Source: Gemmatimonadota bacterium
GTDB taxonomy: Bacteria > Gemmatimonadota > Gemmatimonadetes > Gemmatimonadales > GWC2-71-9
Reading direction: 5' to 3'
DNA: 64,000 nucleotides
Assembly (NCBI GenBank): GCA_003222115.1
Contig: QHUL01000057.1
Location: 1 to 64,000 of the forward strand
The notes under the pieces were generated by a model. That model searched no databases, had not been told where the DNA came from, and worked only from the letters and a program-made list of their open reading frames with translations. Positions 25,764-33,469 of the stretch are shown in pieces. Made by a program: the position numbers and the translations under genes. Position 1 is the first letter of the stretch. Each line of letters opens with the position of its first letter.

Positions 25764-27157
25764 GGGGGTGGCTCCGCCGCCACGCCCTCCGCACGATCCA
25801 CGAGTTCCGGGTGCGCCTCGGGCGCTACCAGCTGCAGCAGCGGCGGCTGGCGAAGGCGGCGCTCAGTTGCGATCCCGTGGTGCTCGCTGCGATGGCCGAC
25901 CACGCCCGCGCGCACGGCATCTCGGAGGAGCAGGTGCGTCGCCGCGTGGCACAGTACATCACCGAGATCGTCCCGCAGCTCAACGTCCTCTCCTATTACA
26001 AGCTCGGCTACAACCTCGCCAAGATCCTGGTGAACCTCCTCTACAAGGTGAGCGTCGACTACCAGGACGAGGCGGCCCTCGAGCGGATCCCCAAGCGGGA
26101 CGTCGTGGTCTACCTCATGAACCACCGCTCCAACGCCGATTATGTCGTCGTGGCCTACGTGCTCGCGCGGGGGGTGCACGTGAGCTACGCCGTCGGGGAG
26201 TGGGCCCGCGCCTGGCCGCTCGAGTACGTGTTCAAGTCGTTCGGGGCCTACTTCGTGCGCCGCCGCTTCCGCGAACCGCTGTACCACGCGGTGCTGGAGC
26301 GGTACGTGCAGCTGATCACGAAGAACGGCGTCACGCAGGGAATCTTTCCCGAGGGCGGCCTCACGCGTGACGGGCGGCTCCGAGCCCCGAAACTCGGCCT
26401 GCTCGACTACATCTGTCGCACCGCGCTCGACCCCGGGTTCGCACGGGACATCTGGCTCGTTCCCGTGGCGCTGAACTACGACCGCGTGCTCGAGGACCGC
26501 GCGCTGATCCGCGAGCTGCTGGACGAGCGCGACCGGCCGGGACGCCTCGCCCAGTTCGGCACGGTGGCATCCTACATCTGGAGCAACACGCTGCGCCTGC
26601 TCTCCGGCCGGCTGCGGCGCTACGGCCGCGCGGCCGTGAACTTCGGTACGCCGCTCTCCCTGCGGCAGTGGCTCGCCACCGCGCCGCCCGGGCTGCTCGG
26701 CTGGCCCAAGGAGCGGCGGCTGCCACAGCTGGAGCGCCTGGCGCGAGAGGTGATGCGCCGCATCGGCGCCGTGGTCCCCGTGACCCCCGTTCCGCTCGCC
26801 GCGGCGGCGCTGCTCTCGTTCCAGCAGAGTGTGATCTCCCGGCAGGCGTTGCTCGAGCGGATGGACCAGCTGCGCGACCGCCTCTTGGAGGTGAACGGCA
26901 AGGTGGTCCGCGGCGGCGCCCGCATCCTCGACGTCTGGGACCGGGCCTGGCGCATGCTGCGCATGCGGCGTCTCGTGGTGGCCGACGGTGACAGCCTGGT
27001 GGTGCTCCCGCGCGGCCGCCCGCTGCTCGAGTACTACGCCAACTCGATCGCGCATCTCGTGCCGATCCGCGGCCCGCGACGGCCGTTTCACAAGGAGCAC
27101 GACACAGACCCGGCGCTGCCAAGACTAAGACTGCCGGAACGGGGAGCGGGGAGCTAA
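25760..27157 (+). CDS. PlsB-like glycerol-3-phosphate/lysophospholipid acyltransferase
   Basis: The 465-residue protein has the acyltransferase motif I NHRSNADYV (NHxxxxD), then RRRFREPLY and motif III FPEGGLTRDG, as in PlsB and DHAPAT-like enzymes. Enterobacterial PlsB is much longer, so this is a short relative. It should acylate glycerol-3-phosphate or a similar acceptor at the inner membrane. It is coupled by GTGA to htpX, giving a lemA-htpX-acyltransferase operon. The last codons fall in a heptad array, and the stop is shared with the convergent gene as CTAA. Confidence 0.82.
   Translation: MRGWLRRHALRTIHEFRVRLGRYQLQQRRLAKAALSCDPVVLAAMADHARAHGISEEQVRRRVAQYITEIVPQLNVLSYYKLGYNLAKILVNLLYKVSVDYQDEAALERIPKRDVVVYLMNHRSNADYVVVAYVLARGVHVSYAVGEWARAWPLEYVFKSFGAYFVRRRFREPLYHAVLERYVQLITKNGVTQGIFPEGGLTRDGRLRAPKLGLLDYICRTALDPGFARDIWLVPVALNYDRVLEDRALIRELLDERDRPGRLAQFGTVASYIWSNTLRLLSGRLRRYGRAAVNFGTPLSLRQWLATAPPGLLGWPKERRLPQLERLAREVMRRIGAVVPVTPVPLAAAALLSFQQSVISRQALLERMDQLRDRLLEVNGKVVRGGARILDVWDRAWRMLRMRRLVVADGDSLVVLPRGRPLLEYYANSIAHLVPIRGPRRPFHKEHDTDPALPRLRLPERGAGS
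27131..27156. repeat. 7-nt-period array at a convergent gene end
   Basis: Units CGGAACG, GGGAGCG and GGGAGCT follow one another near the stop codons of the acyltransferase and the opposing small gene. The GGGAGCG unit is the same as in the array at 16559-16625. Confidence 0.55.
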
Positions 27158-27357
27158 GAGAGACGTCGCACGGCCGCGGCCGCCCGGTCGATCTGCTGGA
27201 TGACCGTGAGCAACAGCTCCCGCACCACGAAGTCGCTCGTCTCCATCCCGGCGAGCTCGGCGGAGCAGCGCGCGCCGCACAGGGCGTTGTTGATCTCCGA
27301 CAGGGTCGCGTCCCTGTAGCGGCGGGCCGGTGCCGGCATCTTGTAGGCGGGGCCCAC
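27154..27357 (-). CDS. Small hypothetical protein
   Basis: The 67-residue helical protein starts with GTG (MGPAYKMPAP) and contains ALCGARCSAELAGME and a C-terminal helix LLLTVIQQIDRAAAAVRRL. There is no known family or signal peptide. TAGGTT lies 7 nt before the GTG with no Shine-Dalgarno sequence, fitting a near-leaderless gene. It overlaps the acyltransferase stop by 4 bp, tail to tail. Confidence 0.5.
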   Translation of the reverse strand: MGPAYKMPAPARRYRDATLSEINNALCGARCSAELAGMETSDFVVRELLLTVIQQIDRAAAAVRRLS

Positions 27358-27463
27358 AGCGGGTAACCTAGGGAGGCATCAGGGCTCGCGTGGAACCGTT
27401 TTTCCCCAACTCGGTACGTCTTTCCTCGACGCGTTTGCTCGACGACTCTCCCGGACGCCTTGC

Positions 27464-27853
27464 GTGACGCCTTACCGCTTTGTCCCCCATACCGCCGATG
27501 TCGCCGCCGAGCTCCGGGCAGAGAGCGAGCTCGGGTTGTATCAGGCGGGCGTGGATGCCCTGCGAGAGCTGCTGGTCGGGACGAGCCCCGTGCGCTCCCT
27601 CGAGGAGCGCCCGATCCCCGTCCGCGGCGCCGATCCCACGGAGCGGCTCGTCCGCTTCCTGGGCGACGTGCTGTATCTCTACGACACCGAGCGGTTCGTG
27701 CCCGATCGGGTGTCACCGGCCGGCCTCTCGGGCGAGCCGTTCGACCCGGCGCGGCACCACGCGCTCCGCGAAGTGAAGGCCGTGACGTATCACGGCGCCG
27801 CAGTGCTGCGCGACGCCGCGGGCTGCCGCGCGACTATCGTCTTCGACGTATGA
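27464..27853 (+). CDS. Archease (RtcB activator)
   Basis: The 129-residue protein matches archease: RFVPHTADVAAELRAESE at the start, a middle DVLYLYDTERF, and a C-terminal VKAVTYHGA with the late Asp (FDV) at the end. Archease speeds guanylylation of RtcB. It starts with GTG and lies 11 bp upstream of rtcB, as in many archease-RtcB operons. Confidence 0.93.
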   Translation: MTPYRFVPHTADVAAELRAESELGLYQAGVDALRELLVGTSPVRSLEERPIPVRGADPTERLVRFLGDVLYLYDTERFVPDRVSPAGLSGEPFDPARHHALREVKAVTYHGAAVLRDAAGCRATIVFDV

Positions 27854-27864
27854 ACGGGTAAGAC

Positions 27865-29301
27865 ATGCCCCAGGTAGAACGCATCGACGACTATCGCTGG
27901 CGCATCCCCCGACAGGGCGGGATGCGTACCGAAGGCCTCATCTTCGCCGACGAGCAGCTGATGCGCGACCTCGAGGGCGACCAGGCGGTGCAGCAGGTGG
28001 CCAACGTCGCCCACCTGCCGGGTATCGTGGGTCCCGCGATCGCGATGCCGGACATCCATTGGGGGTACGGCTTCCCGATCGGCGGGGTCGCGGCCTTCGA
28101 CGAAGCCGAGGGTGTGGTTTCGCCCGGGGGCGTGGGTTACGACATCAACTGCGGCGTGCGGCTCCTCGCCACCCCGCTCACGCTCGGCGAGGCGCGCCCC
28201 CGGCTGCGACAGCTCGTGGACGCGCTGTACGCCACCATCCCGTCGGGACTGGGAGCATCGCGCTCCGACGTGCGCCTGGCGCGAGGCGATCTGGACCAGG
28301 TGCTCCGCCTGGGGGCACGCTGGGCGGTGGAGCAGGGGTACGGCGACCCGGCGGACCTCGAGGCAATCGAGGGGAACGGCACGCTCCCCGACGCCGACCC
28401 CGATTGCGTCTCGGACCGGGCCAAGGAGCGGGGCAAGAGTCAGCTCGGCACGGTCGGGAGCGGTAACCACTTCGTGGAGGTCGGCTACGTCGCCGAGCGC
28501 CACGACGAGCGCGTGGCCGATCGCCTGGGCCTGGGGCCGGCGACGGTGACGGTGTTCATCCACTCCGGCTCACGCGGGCTGGGCTACCAGGTGTGCGACG
28601 ACCACCTGGACCTGATGCTCCGGGCCGCCGCGAAATACGGGATCGCCCTTCCCGACAAGCAGCTGTGCTGTGCGCCGCTCGGGTCGCCGGAGGGGAAGCG
28701 CTACTGGGGCGCGATGAATGCCGCGGCGAACTATGCCTTCGCGAACCGCCAGCTCATGGCCCACTACGCGCGCCGCGCGCTGGGCACGGTGTTCGGCGAA
28801 GACACGGCGCGGCGCACCCGCCTCGTGTACGACGTGTGCCACAACATCGCGAAACACGAGACCCACGAGGTGAGCGGAGCCCGCACCCGCCTGTGCGTGC
28901 ACCGCAAGGGTGCGACCCGCGCCTTCCCGCCCGGCCACCCCGAGCTGGCGCCCCAATTCCGGGACATCGGGCAGCCCGTGCTGATTCCAGGAGACATGGG
29001 GCGCTACTCCTACGTGCTGGTCGGCACGGCCGGGGCGTTCACGGAGACGTTCGGCTCGAGCTGCCACGGGGCCGGGCGCCGCCTCAGCCGACACAAGGCG
29101 AAGCAGCTCGCGCGGCCGCGCAACATCCCCATGGAGCTCGAAGCGCAGGGGATCCTGATCCGCGCGGCGACGCGCGCCACGGTGGACGAGGAGATGCCCG
29201 AGGCCTACAAGGACGTGGCGCGGGTCGTAGACGTGGTGGACCGGGCGGGGATCGGGAAGAAGGTGGCGCAGCTCAAGCCCGTGGCGGTAGTCAAGGGCTA
29301 G
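27865..29301 (+). CDS. rtcB: RtcB 3'-phosphate RNA ligase
   Basis: The 478-residue RtcB joins RNA 3'-phosphate or 2',3'-cyclic phosphate ends to 5'-OH ends using GTP and two manganese ions. Metal and guanylate-binding features are visible: MPDIHWGYGFPIGG, GGVGYDINCGVRL (the Cys and Asp ligands), GSGNHFVEV, IHSGSRGLG and the late SCHGAGRRLSR around the guanylylated His. It forms an operon with archease. No RNA ligase substrate (tRNA, Y-like RNA) is annotated nearby, but an unexplained structured RNA locus ends immediately after its stop codon. Confidence 0.97.
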   Translation: MPQVERIDDYRWRIPRQGGMRTEGLIFADEQLMRDLEGDQAVQQVANVAHLPGIVGPAIAMPDIHWGYGFPIGGVAAFDEAEGVVSPGGVGYDINCGVRLLATPLTLGEARPRLRQLVDALYATIPSGLGASRSDVRLARGDLDQVLRLGARWAVEQGYGDPADLEAIEGNGTLPDADPDCVSDRAKERGKSQLGTVGSGNHFVEVGYVAERHDERVADRLGLGPATVTVFIHSGSRGLGYQVCDDHLDLMLRAAAKYGIALPDKQLCCAPLGSPEGKRYWGAMNAAANYAFANRQLMAHYARRALGTVFGEDTARRTRLVYDVCHNIAKHETHEVSGARTRLCVHRKGATRAFPPGHPELAPQFRDIGQPVLIPGDMGRYSYVLVGTAGAFTETFGSSCHGAGRRLSRHKAKQLARPRNIPMELEAQGILIRAATRATVDEEMPEAYKDVARVVDVVDRAGIGKKVAQLKPVAVVKG

Positions 29302-29347
29302 AAAACGCCGAAGCCCCCGGGACGGCACGATAGGCCGCCCGGGGGCT
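29301..29347 (-). terminator. Rho-independent terminator reading leftward, toward rtcB
   Basis: AGCCCCCGGG (29312-29321) pairs with CCCGGGGGCT (29338-29347), extended by CGGC/GCCG. On the minus strand the stem is followed by a GTTTTC tract at the rtcB stop. On the plus strand no T-run follows. It therefore ends a leftward transcript from the gene-free region. Confidence 0.7.
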
Positions 29348-29554
29348 CCGCACATCGGTTACCCGGAGCCGGGGACTTGCGTCCTCCGTTCTTCTTCCTG
29401 CCGCCGCCGGTTGACTGATACGTCGCTCGGTAGGGCGAACAGGAGCTCCGGCTTCCATCCCCAAGCAGCCTGGCCGGGCCGCAAGGTTCACCGATGTGGG
29501 TGCTACGGGTCAGATCGGATCGCGGACCGACCCTCCGCACTGCACGTCGAGGCA

Positions 29555-29568
29555 CCACGTCGACGTGG
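29555..29568. repeat. 14-bp perfect palindrome
   Basis: CCACGTCGACGTGG is a perfect palindrome within the candidate RNA. Next to it GAGGCAC occurs twice in direct orientation. It could be the tip of a hairpin or a protein-binding site. Confidence 0.5.
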
Positions 29569-29625
29569 ATGAGGCACGCGACAGGCCCCATCTATCCGAG
29601 CCGGAGAGCTTGCTCCCGGATCGCC

Positions 29626-29657
29626 GGTCGCCTGAGCCCTTGTTTGCGTCGGCGACC
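29626..29657 (-). ncRNA. Stem-loop in the 5' half of the candidate RNA
   Basis: GGTCGCC (29626-29632) and GGCGACC (29651-29657) form a perfect 7-bp stem with an 18-nt loop. Another short stem (CCGG-AGC with GCT-CCGG, 29601-29619) lies beside it. Confidence 0.45.
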
Positions 29658-29741
29658 TCCCCGGAATTTCCGCTCGGACCCGTCTTGAAGGCGTGGCTGA
29701 GACACCAGGTCCCGACCCTTCCCTCCAAGCCGCGTGGCATC

Positions 29742-29769
29742 AATATAGGGGCTGGCTAAAAGCGCGCAA
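29742..29769 (-). promoter_or_regulatory. Possible promoter of the candidate RNA
   Basis: The minus strand reads TTGCGC, a 16-bp spacer and TATATT (29747-29742). The -35 is poor, the -10 good. The expected start is near 29735. Confidence 0.4.
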
Positions 29770-29829
29770 GTGCCGATGTTTCTTCGGGTTAGGTCACTTG
29801 CGTGTGCATCGGGTGTGGAGCCTAACCCG
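29765..29829. repeat. Three complementary block pairs in the same order
   Basis: Blocks CGCAAGTG (29765-29772), CCGATG (29773-29778) and CGGGTTAGG (29785-29793) are followed by their reverse complements in the same order: CACTTGCG (29795-29802), CATCGG (29807-29812) and CCTAACCCG (29821-29829). Every pair crosses the others, so the stems compete or form pseudoknots. The region lies between the unidentified gene at 29903 and the candidate RNA promoter. Confidence 0.7.
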
Positions 29830-29861
29830 CGCGGCGGTCAGTCCTTGGCGCGGCCGTCCAC

Positions 29862-29889
29862 ACGATGTGGAGTTGTGTATCCACATCGT
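29862..29889. repeat. Perfect 10-bp stem-loop after an unidentified gene
   Basis: ACGATGTGGA (29862-29871) and TCCACATCGT (29880-29889) form a perfect stem with an 8-nt loop, 13 bp after the stop of the minus-strand gene ending at 29903. There is no T-run on either side, so it may be a processing or protective hairpin rather than an intrinsic terminator. Confidence 0.55.
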
Positions 29890-29902
29890 CCACGTTCCAA
29901 CA

Positions 29903-30529
29903 TCACGTCTCGGCACCGACTTCGAGGTAACTGTAGGGCTCGTCGGGGTGCGGCGGGACGAACAGGAAGCCCGCCCCACTCGTCGCGAACCAGCCGGCGA
30001 GGAGCTGGGCTGTGCGCGCCCCACCCTCGAGCGGCTCGCGCAACAGGACCGGCATCCAGCGGCGGATGTGGCGCAGCTCGGGGGCGCGGCGGCCGAGCAT
30101 CGCGACCATGGCGCCGAGGCCCTGCGTCGCACGCAGGAAATGCGCGATGGCGTGAACGCGCTGGGCAAAGATGTAAGCACGCACACCGGGCTGATCGTAC
30201 AGCAGCGTGCCCTCGTAGGGGTCGGCCGGGGGCGCATCCATGCGCGGGCCGAAGTAGATGAACACGCGCTGGTCGGCCTCCCGACGCTCGACGACCGCCG
30301 CCGCGACGTCGGTCGCGAGCCGGGCGGCGTGGATGAGATCGTCTTCGGCGAGAATCCCCACCGCCGCCGTCCATTCGACTACGGCGAGCGCCTGCTGCAG
30401 CGGGCAGCCGACGGCGTCGTCGAAGGCGAGCAGGCGCGGTGCCTCGCCGGCACGCACGAAGAAATGCGCCAGCGCCTCGGCGCGATCCTCGAAGATGCGA
30501 GTCTGCCGCGAGGTTGCGGGAACGGTCAT
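29903..30529 (-). CDS. Unidentified 208-residue protein
   Basis: I do not recognise this cytoplasmic protein. It alternates helices and strands (LLAFDDAVGCPL, GVRAYIFAQRVHAIAHFLRAT) and ends in FLFVPPHPDEPYSYLEVG. An ATG six codons upstream exists, but TATACT (30541-30536) sits exactly 6 nt before the ATG at 30529, so I use that start and a leaderless mRNA. It is transcribed toward the structured-RNA region, whose hairpins lie in its 3' flank. Confidence 0.6.
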   Translation of the reverse strand: MTVPATSRQTRIFEDRAEALAHFFVRAGEAPRLLAFDDAVGCPLQQALAVVEWTAAVGILAEDDLIHAARLATDVAAAVVERREADQRVFIYFGPRMDAPPADPYEGTLLYDQPGVRAYIFAQRVHAIAHFLRATQGLGAMVAMLGRRAPELRHIRRWMPVLLREPLEGGARTAQLLAGWFATSGAGFLFVPPHPDEPYSYLEVGAET

Positions 30530-30535
30530 TCCGGG

Positions 30536-30541
30536 AGTATA
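30536..30541 (-). promoter_or_regulatory. TATACT -10 box of a leaderless gene
   Basis: The minus strand reads TATACT (30541-30536), then 6 nt, then the ATG at 30529. With normal -10 to +1 spacing, transcription would begin at the A of ATG. Confidence 0.55.
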
Positions 30542-30576
30542 ACCCATGGGCCAAGCCCGGAGATAGAGGATCCCGC

Positions 30577-31134
30577 ATGCGCCTGATCGCCGTGCTCGCC
30601 TGCGTGGCAGCGACGCGTCTCGCCGCCCAGCAGCCCGAGCCCATTCCCTTGCAGCCCGACACGGCTCGCGTCGAGTCCACTCCCCCGCCTCCTGCCCCGC
30701 CCACGCCGGAGCAGGAGCGGTACCTGCTGGGCCTGCGCAGCGCGAACCGGGGCGTCGCCCAACTCAAAGACGGGGTCGATCGGGTGATCCGCACCCAGAC
30801 GAGCAAAGACAGCGTGCGCCAGCGCCGCGCCGGCCAGCGCCTCGCCGGGCTGTGCGGCGCCGCCCGCAGCTTCCTCGTGAGCGGCCGCTCCGCGATGCGG
30901 CCCACCGTGTACGACCCGCCGACCCGCGACGTCGCCCACCGGCTGTCGTTGCAGATCGATACCCTGATCGCCTACGTCCCCACGTGCGAAACCGCCGCGC
31001 GAGCGACGCCCAAGAAGGCAGCCCAGGACCTGGCCGCGCGGATCACGGCGTTCGAGGGAGCGCTCAAGGATTTCCGGATTGCCATCGGGGTGCTCAAACC
31101 GACGGACACCATCAAGACACCAACTAGGCAGTAG
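30577..31134 (+). CDS. Exported hypothetical protein
   Basis: The 185-residue protein has a signal peptide (MRLIAVLACVAATRLAAQ), a Pro-rich stretch (TPPPPAPPTPEQ) and then helices (about 55-175) with two cysteines. There is no known family. GAGGA lies before the ATG and sets the start. It is divergent from the gene at 29903-30529 and convergent with the Ig/propeller gene. Confidence 0.65.
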   Translation: MRLIAVLACVAATRLAAQQPEPIPLQPDTARVESTPPPPAPPTPEQERYLLGLRSANRGVAQLKDGVDRVIRTQTSKDSVRQRRAGQRLAGLCGAARSFLVSGRSAMRPTVYDPPTRDVAHRLSLQIDTLIAYVPTCETAARATPKKAAQDLAARITAFEGALKDFRIAIGVLKPTDTIKTPTRQ

Positions 31135-31161
31135 CGAGTCAAGACGCTGATACACAAGCTG

Positions 31162-33138
31162 TTACGGCACTGGCTGCTGTCTTGGCTCGAGCCGCAGCAC
31201 CCACAACCCGCTGTTCATGTCCGGGACGTAGATGTTGCCGTCCCGCACGACGGCCCCCCAGGCGAACGGCGTGTGCGGTTGGAAGCCCGTGGAGTCCGCC
31301 GTGGGGATCCAGCTGATCTCCCTGCCCTGGCGCAGCAGATCGCCCTTCAGCTCGCCCGAGATGTCGAGCACGCGCGCGCCGCCCTGGTAGTTGCCAAGGT
31401 AGAGGGTGTCCCCCGCGACCCACACGTTGTGCACGCCGCCGTCGGTCGGCTCGTACCAGGCGACTTCCCTGGGATGCGCGATGTCTGACACGTCGATCAC
31501 GTGGAGCCGGCCGAAGGTGAGGCTGTTGCCCGCCACGAGGCCGCGGTAGCCGCCCGCCGCGGGATAGACTTCGTCGCCCACGAACACGTATCTGCCGGCC
31601 CGCCACGCCGTGTGCGTGCCGCGCACGAAGCCGGGCCCCCACAGCTGCTCGACGCGCGCGTAGGTGGCGTCGAGGTCGTACTTGAACTGCGACACGAACT
31701 GCGGGGACTCCGGGCTCCCGCCCTTGATCCCGTTCCCCACGTCCAGAATGACGAGCCCGTCGTTCCAGTAGGCGAGGTAGGCGAGCCCGTCCACGACCAT
31801 CACGTCGTGCAGGTAGCGTCCGGCCGCGGCCTGCTCGGTCTGCCAGCGCGCCGTCTCCCGCGGATGAGCAGGGTCGCGTAGGTCGATGACGCGCAGCGAT
31901 CCCGTCGCGTCGTCCGTGATGTAGGCGTAGCCCCGATACACGTAGGAGCTGTGCACGCCGCCCGAGACCGTCTCCGTGTACCCCGCGATGGTTTTCGGAT
32001 GGCACGGCTCCGTCGCGTCGAAGATCACGATGCCGTTCTTGCGGTTGGACGCGCCTTCGCGCGTGAACACGCCGTACCTGCCGTCCTCGGTCGTCATCAC
32101 ATCGTTGATGAACCGGGCATCGGTCATCATCGAGTCCACGATGCGCGGGCTGGCGGGGTCGGCGATGCTCACCGCGTACACGCGGTCCGCGATGGTCGTC
32201 AGGTAGAGGCATTGACCCGAGGGGTGCACCCACACCTCGGCCGTGCGCACCTTGGTGGCCAGGTGCGCGCGCACCTCGATCCCGCGCGTCACGCGCCGCG
32301 GCTCGGCTCGCACGAGCGCCTCAGCCGTGCGACCGCCGAGCGCCGCCGTCACCGTGTAGAGGCCGGGCGTCTCGGCCACGAAGGCGCCCTCGGGATCGAT
32401 GTGGGCGATTCCCGTGGCGGCCGTGAGGGCCCACTCCACCAGCACGTCTCCGATGGGCCGGCCGCTTGCCTGCTTCGCACTCACGGCGAACCGCACCACG
32501 TCCCCCGTCCGCACCGCCGCCGTCGCGGGCTCGAGCGCGAGTCCGACGACGGTATTGGGAACCACCTCGAGCTGCAGTATCTGGACGGCGGGCCCCGCCT
32601 TCGCCGTGACCGCCGCCCGACCCGGGGCCAGGGCGTGGAGTCGTCCATCGACCGTCACGCTCGCCACCCGGGGATTGCCTGAGGAGAAAGACACCACATC
32701 CGCCCGCGGGTCCCCGTGGCGGCTGAAGGCCGTGCCGATCAGCGTGAGCCGCGTACCGGCGACCAGCCGCGCCGGCGCGGGGACGATGTCGATCCGCGCA
32801 GGAGCCTCGGGGAGCACGCGCACCAAGACCAACTCGATCCTCTGTCCCCGGACGCCCGGGACGCTCGCCACGGCCGCGACGCGGGCGACGCCCGCGTAGC
32901 TGCCCGTGACGAGACCAGTCGAGTCCACGTCGCCCTCGTAGCCCGCCGCAAACCACTCGATCTGGGCGTGCGGCACCGGCTGGCCCGCGGCGTCCAACGC
33001 CCGCGCGGTGAGCCGCACCTGCTGGCCGACCTCCACCGCCGCGGCCGCGGGCGAGATCTCGAGCCTCGCCACGGGAAACCTGGGCGGCGTGACGGGCAGC
33101 TGCAGCAGCGCTGCGGCGATCGAGAGCAATGCCGTCAT
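31162..33138 (-). CDS. Exported Ig-like/LVIVD beta-propeller protein
   Basis: The 658-residue protein has a short signal peptide and three N-terminal Big/Ig-like beta domains (about 22-290, each with a V-G-x-x-V/L-x-x-x-A pattern). A propeller of LVIVD repeats follows (VYAVSIADPASPRIVDS, LRVIDLRDPAHPRE, LHVIDVSDIAHPREV). It should be secreted or periplasmic. LVIVD proteins are common surface proteins of unknown ligand. GAGGT lies 4 nt before the ATG. Confidence 0.82.
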   Translation of the reverse strand: MTALLSIAAALLQLPVTPPRFPVARLEISPAAAAVEVGQQVRLTARALDAAGQPVPHAQIEWFAAGYEGDVDSTGLVTGSYAGVARVAAVASVPGVRGQRIELVLVRVLPEAPARIDIVPAPARLVAGTRLTLIGTAFSRHGDPRADVVSFSSGNPRVASVTVDGRLHALAPGRAAVTAKAGPAVQILQLEVVPNTVVGLALEPATAAVRTGDVVRFAVSAKQASGRPIGDVLVEWALTAATGIAHIDPEGAFVAETPGLYTVTAALGGRTAEALVRAEPRRVTRGIEVRAHLATKVRTAEVWVHPSGQCLYLTTIADRVYAVSIADPASPRIVDSMMTDARFINDVMTTEDGRYGVFTREGASNRKNGIVIFDATEPCHPKTIAGYTETVSGGVHSSYVYRGYAYITDDATGSLRVIDLRDPAHPRETARWQTEQAAAGRYLHDVMVVDGLAYLAYWNDGLVILDVGNGIKGGSPESPQFVSQFKYDLDATYARVEQLWGPGFVRGTHTAWRAGRYVFVGDEVYPAAGGYRGLVAGNSLTFGRLHVIDVSDIAHPREVAWYEPTDGGVHNVWVAGDTLYLGNYQGGARVLDISGELKGDLLRQGREISWIPTADSTGFQPHTPFAWGAVVRDGNIYVPDMNSGLWVLRLEPRQQPVP

Positions 33139-33282
33139 GGCGACCTCGCGAAGGCGCGTGTGGAATGGGTCGCCCGCAGCTTAACCGCCGCCCGCGCCGG
33201 GCTGGTAGGGGCTGGCGCTGTTCCCATAATGTCACCATGGTGTCGGTACCACTAACGCTGCGTCGGAGACGTGGCTTAGCTA

Positions 33283-33311
33283 TTGACACGCAACACAGGG
33301 CCCCATACCTT
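33283..33311 (+). promoter_or_regulatory. Sigma70-type promoter of the cold-shock gene
   Basis: TTGACA (33283-33288), a 17-bp spacer and TACCTT (33306-33311) match the hexamers of the glnA promoter at 15893-15921. The start is expected near 33318, giving a leader of about 150 nt. Confidence 0.75.
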
Positions 33312-33360
33312 TGCCGCCGGTTCAAGCAATACGTGGCACCGTCACCGGTTTGTCTGCGCT

Positions 33361-33389
33361 CCGCGAGGACCACTTGTCTCGCGGTTTTT
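33361..33389 (+). terminator. Attenuator-like terminator in the cold-shock leader
   Basis: CCGCGAG (33361-33367) and CTCGCGG (33378-33384) form a stem followed by five T residues (33385-33389). It lies between the promoter and the cold-shock reading frame, so transcription must read through it. It could alternatively end a short independent RNA. Confidence 0.65.
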
Positions 33390-33469
33390 GTTTGAGCCCG
33401 TCTCTGGTCGCGGTGACCAGCGATGATCATTCCCGGGGCAGTGCCCCTCAGTACCGAGGATGCAACAGT

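Larger units (their letters stand above)
29305..29735 (-). ncRNA. Candidate structured noncoding RNA of about 430 nt, unidentified
   Basis: A TATATT box (minus strand, 29747-29742) with a weak TTGCGC 16 bp upstream, and the terminator at 29301-29347, bracket about 430 nt with no convincing protein. The 3' half is a closed domain: CACATCGGT at 29351-29359 pairs with ACCGATGTG at 29490-29498 (9 bp). Inside are a 7-bp stem (29363-29369 with 29445-29451), a GGAC-GCAA-GTCC hairpin with a GNRA loop (29373-29384) and a stem TCCGTTC/GAAC-GGA (29385-29391 with 29437-29444). The 5' half has further hairpins. I find no RNase P, tmRNA, SRP or 6S signature. Boundaries and strand are inferred. Confidence 0.5.

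Noticed and set aside
29351-29384. Resemblance of GGACGCAAGTCC and GGGTAACCGATG to parts of the cyclic di-GMP-I riboswitch
   Set aside because: The required partner helix and the ordered core of that aptamer are not present; the short matches are explained by a simple GNRA hairpin and the closing stem.
29305-29735. RNase P RNA, tmRNA or SRP RNA as identity of the structured locus
   Set aside because: I looked for the GAGGAAAGTCC/ACAGAA elements, a T-arm GGTTCGA and the SRP GGAAGCAGCC motif on both strands and did not find them.
29291-29743. Two overlapping minus-strand frames in the gene-free region after rtcB
   Set aside because: They read through stems, the tetraloop and the terminator, have no domain or ribosome site, and their composition follows the RNA structure. 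I treat the region as noncoding.
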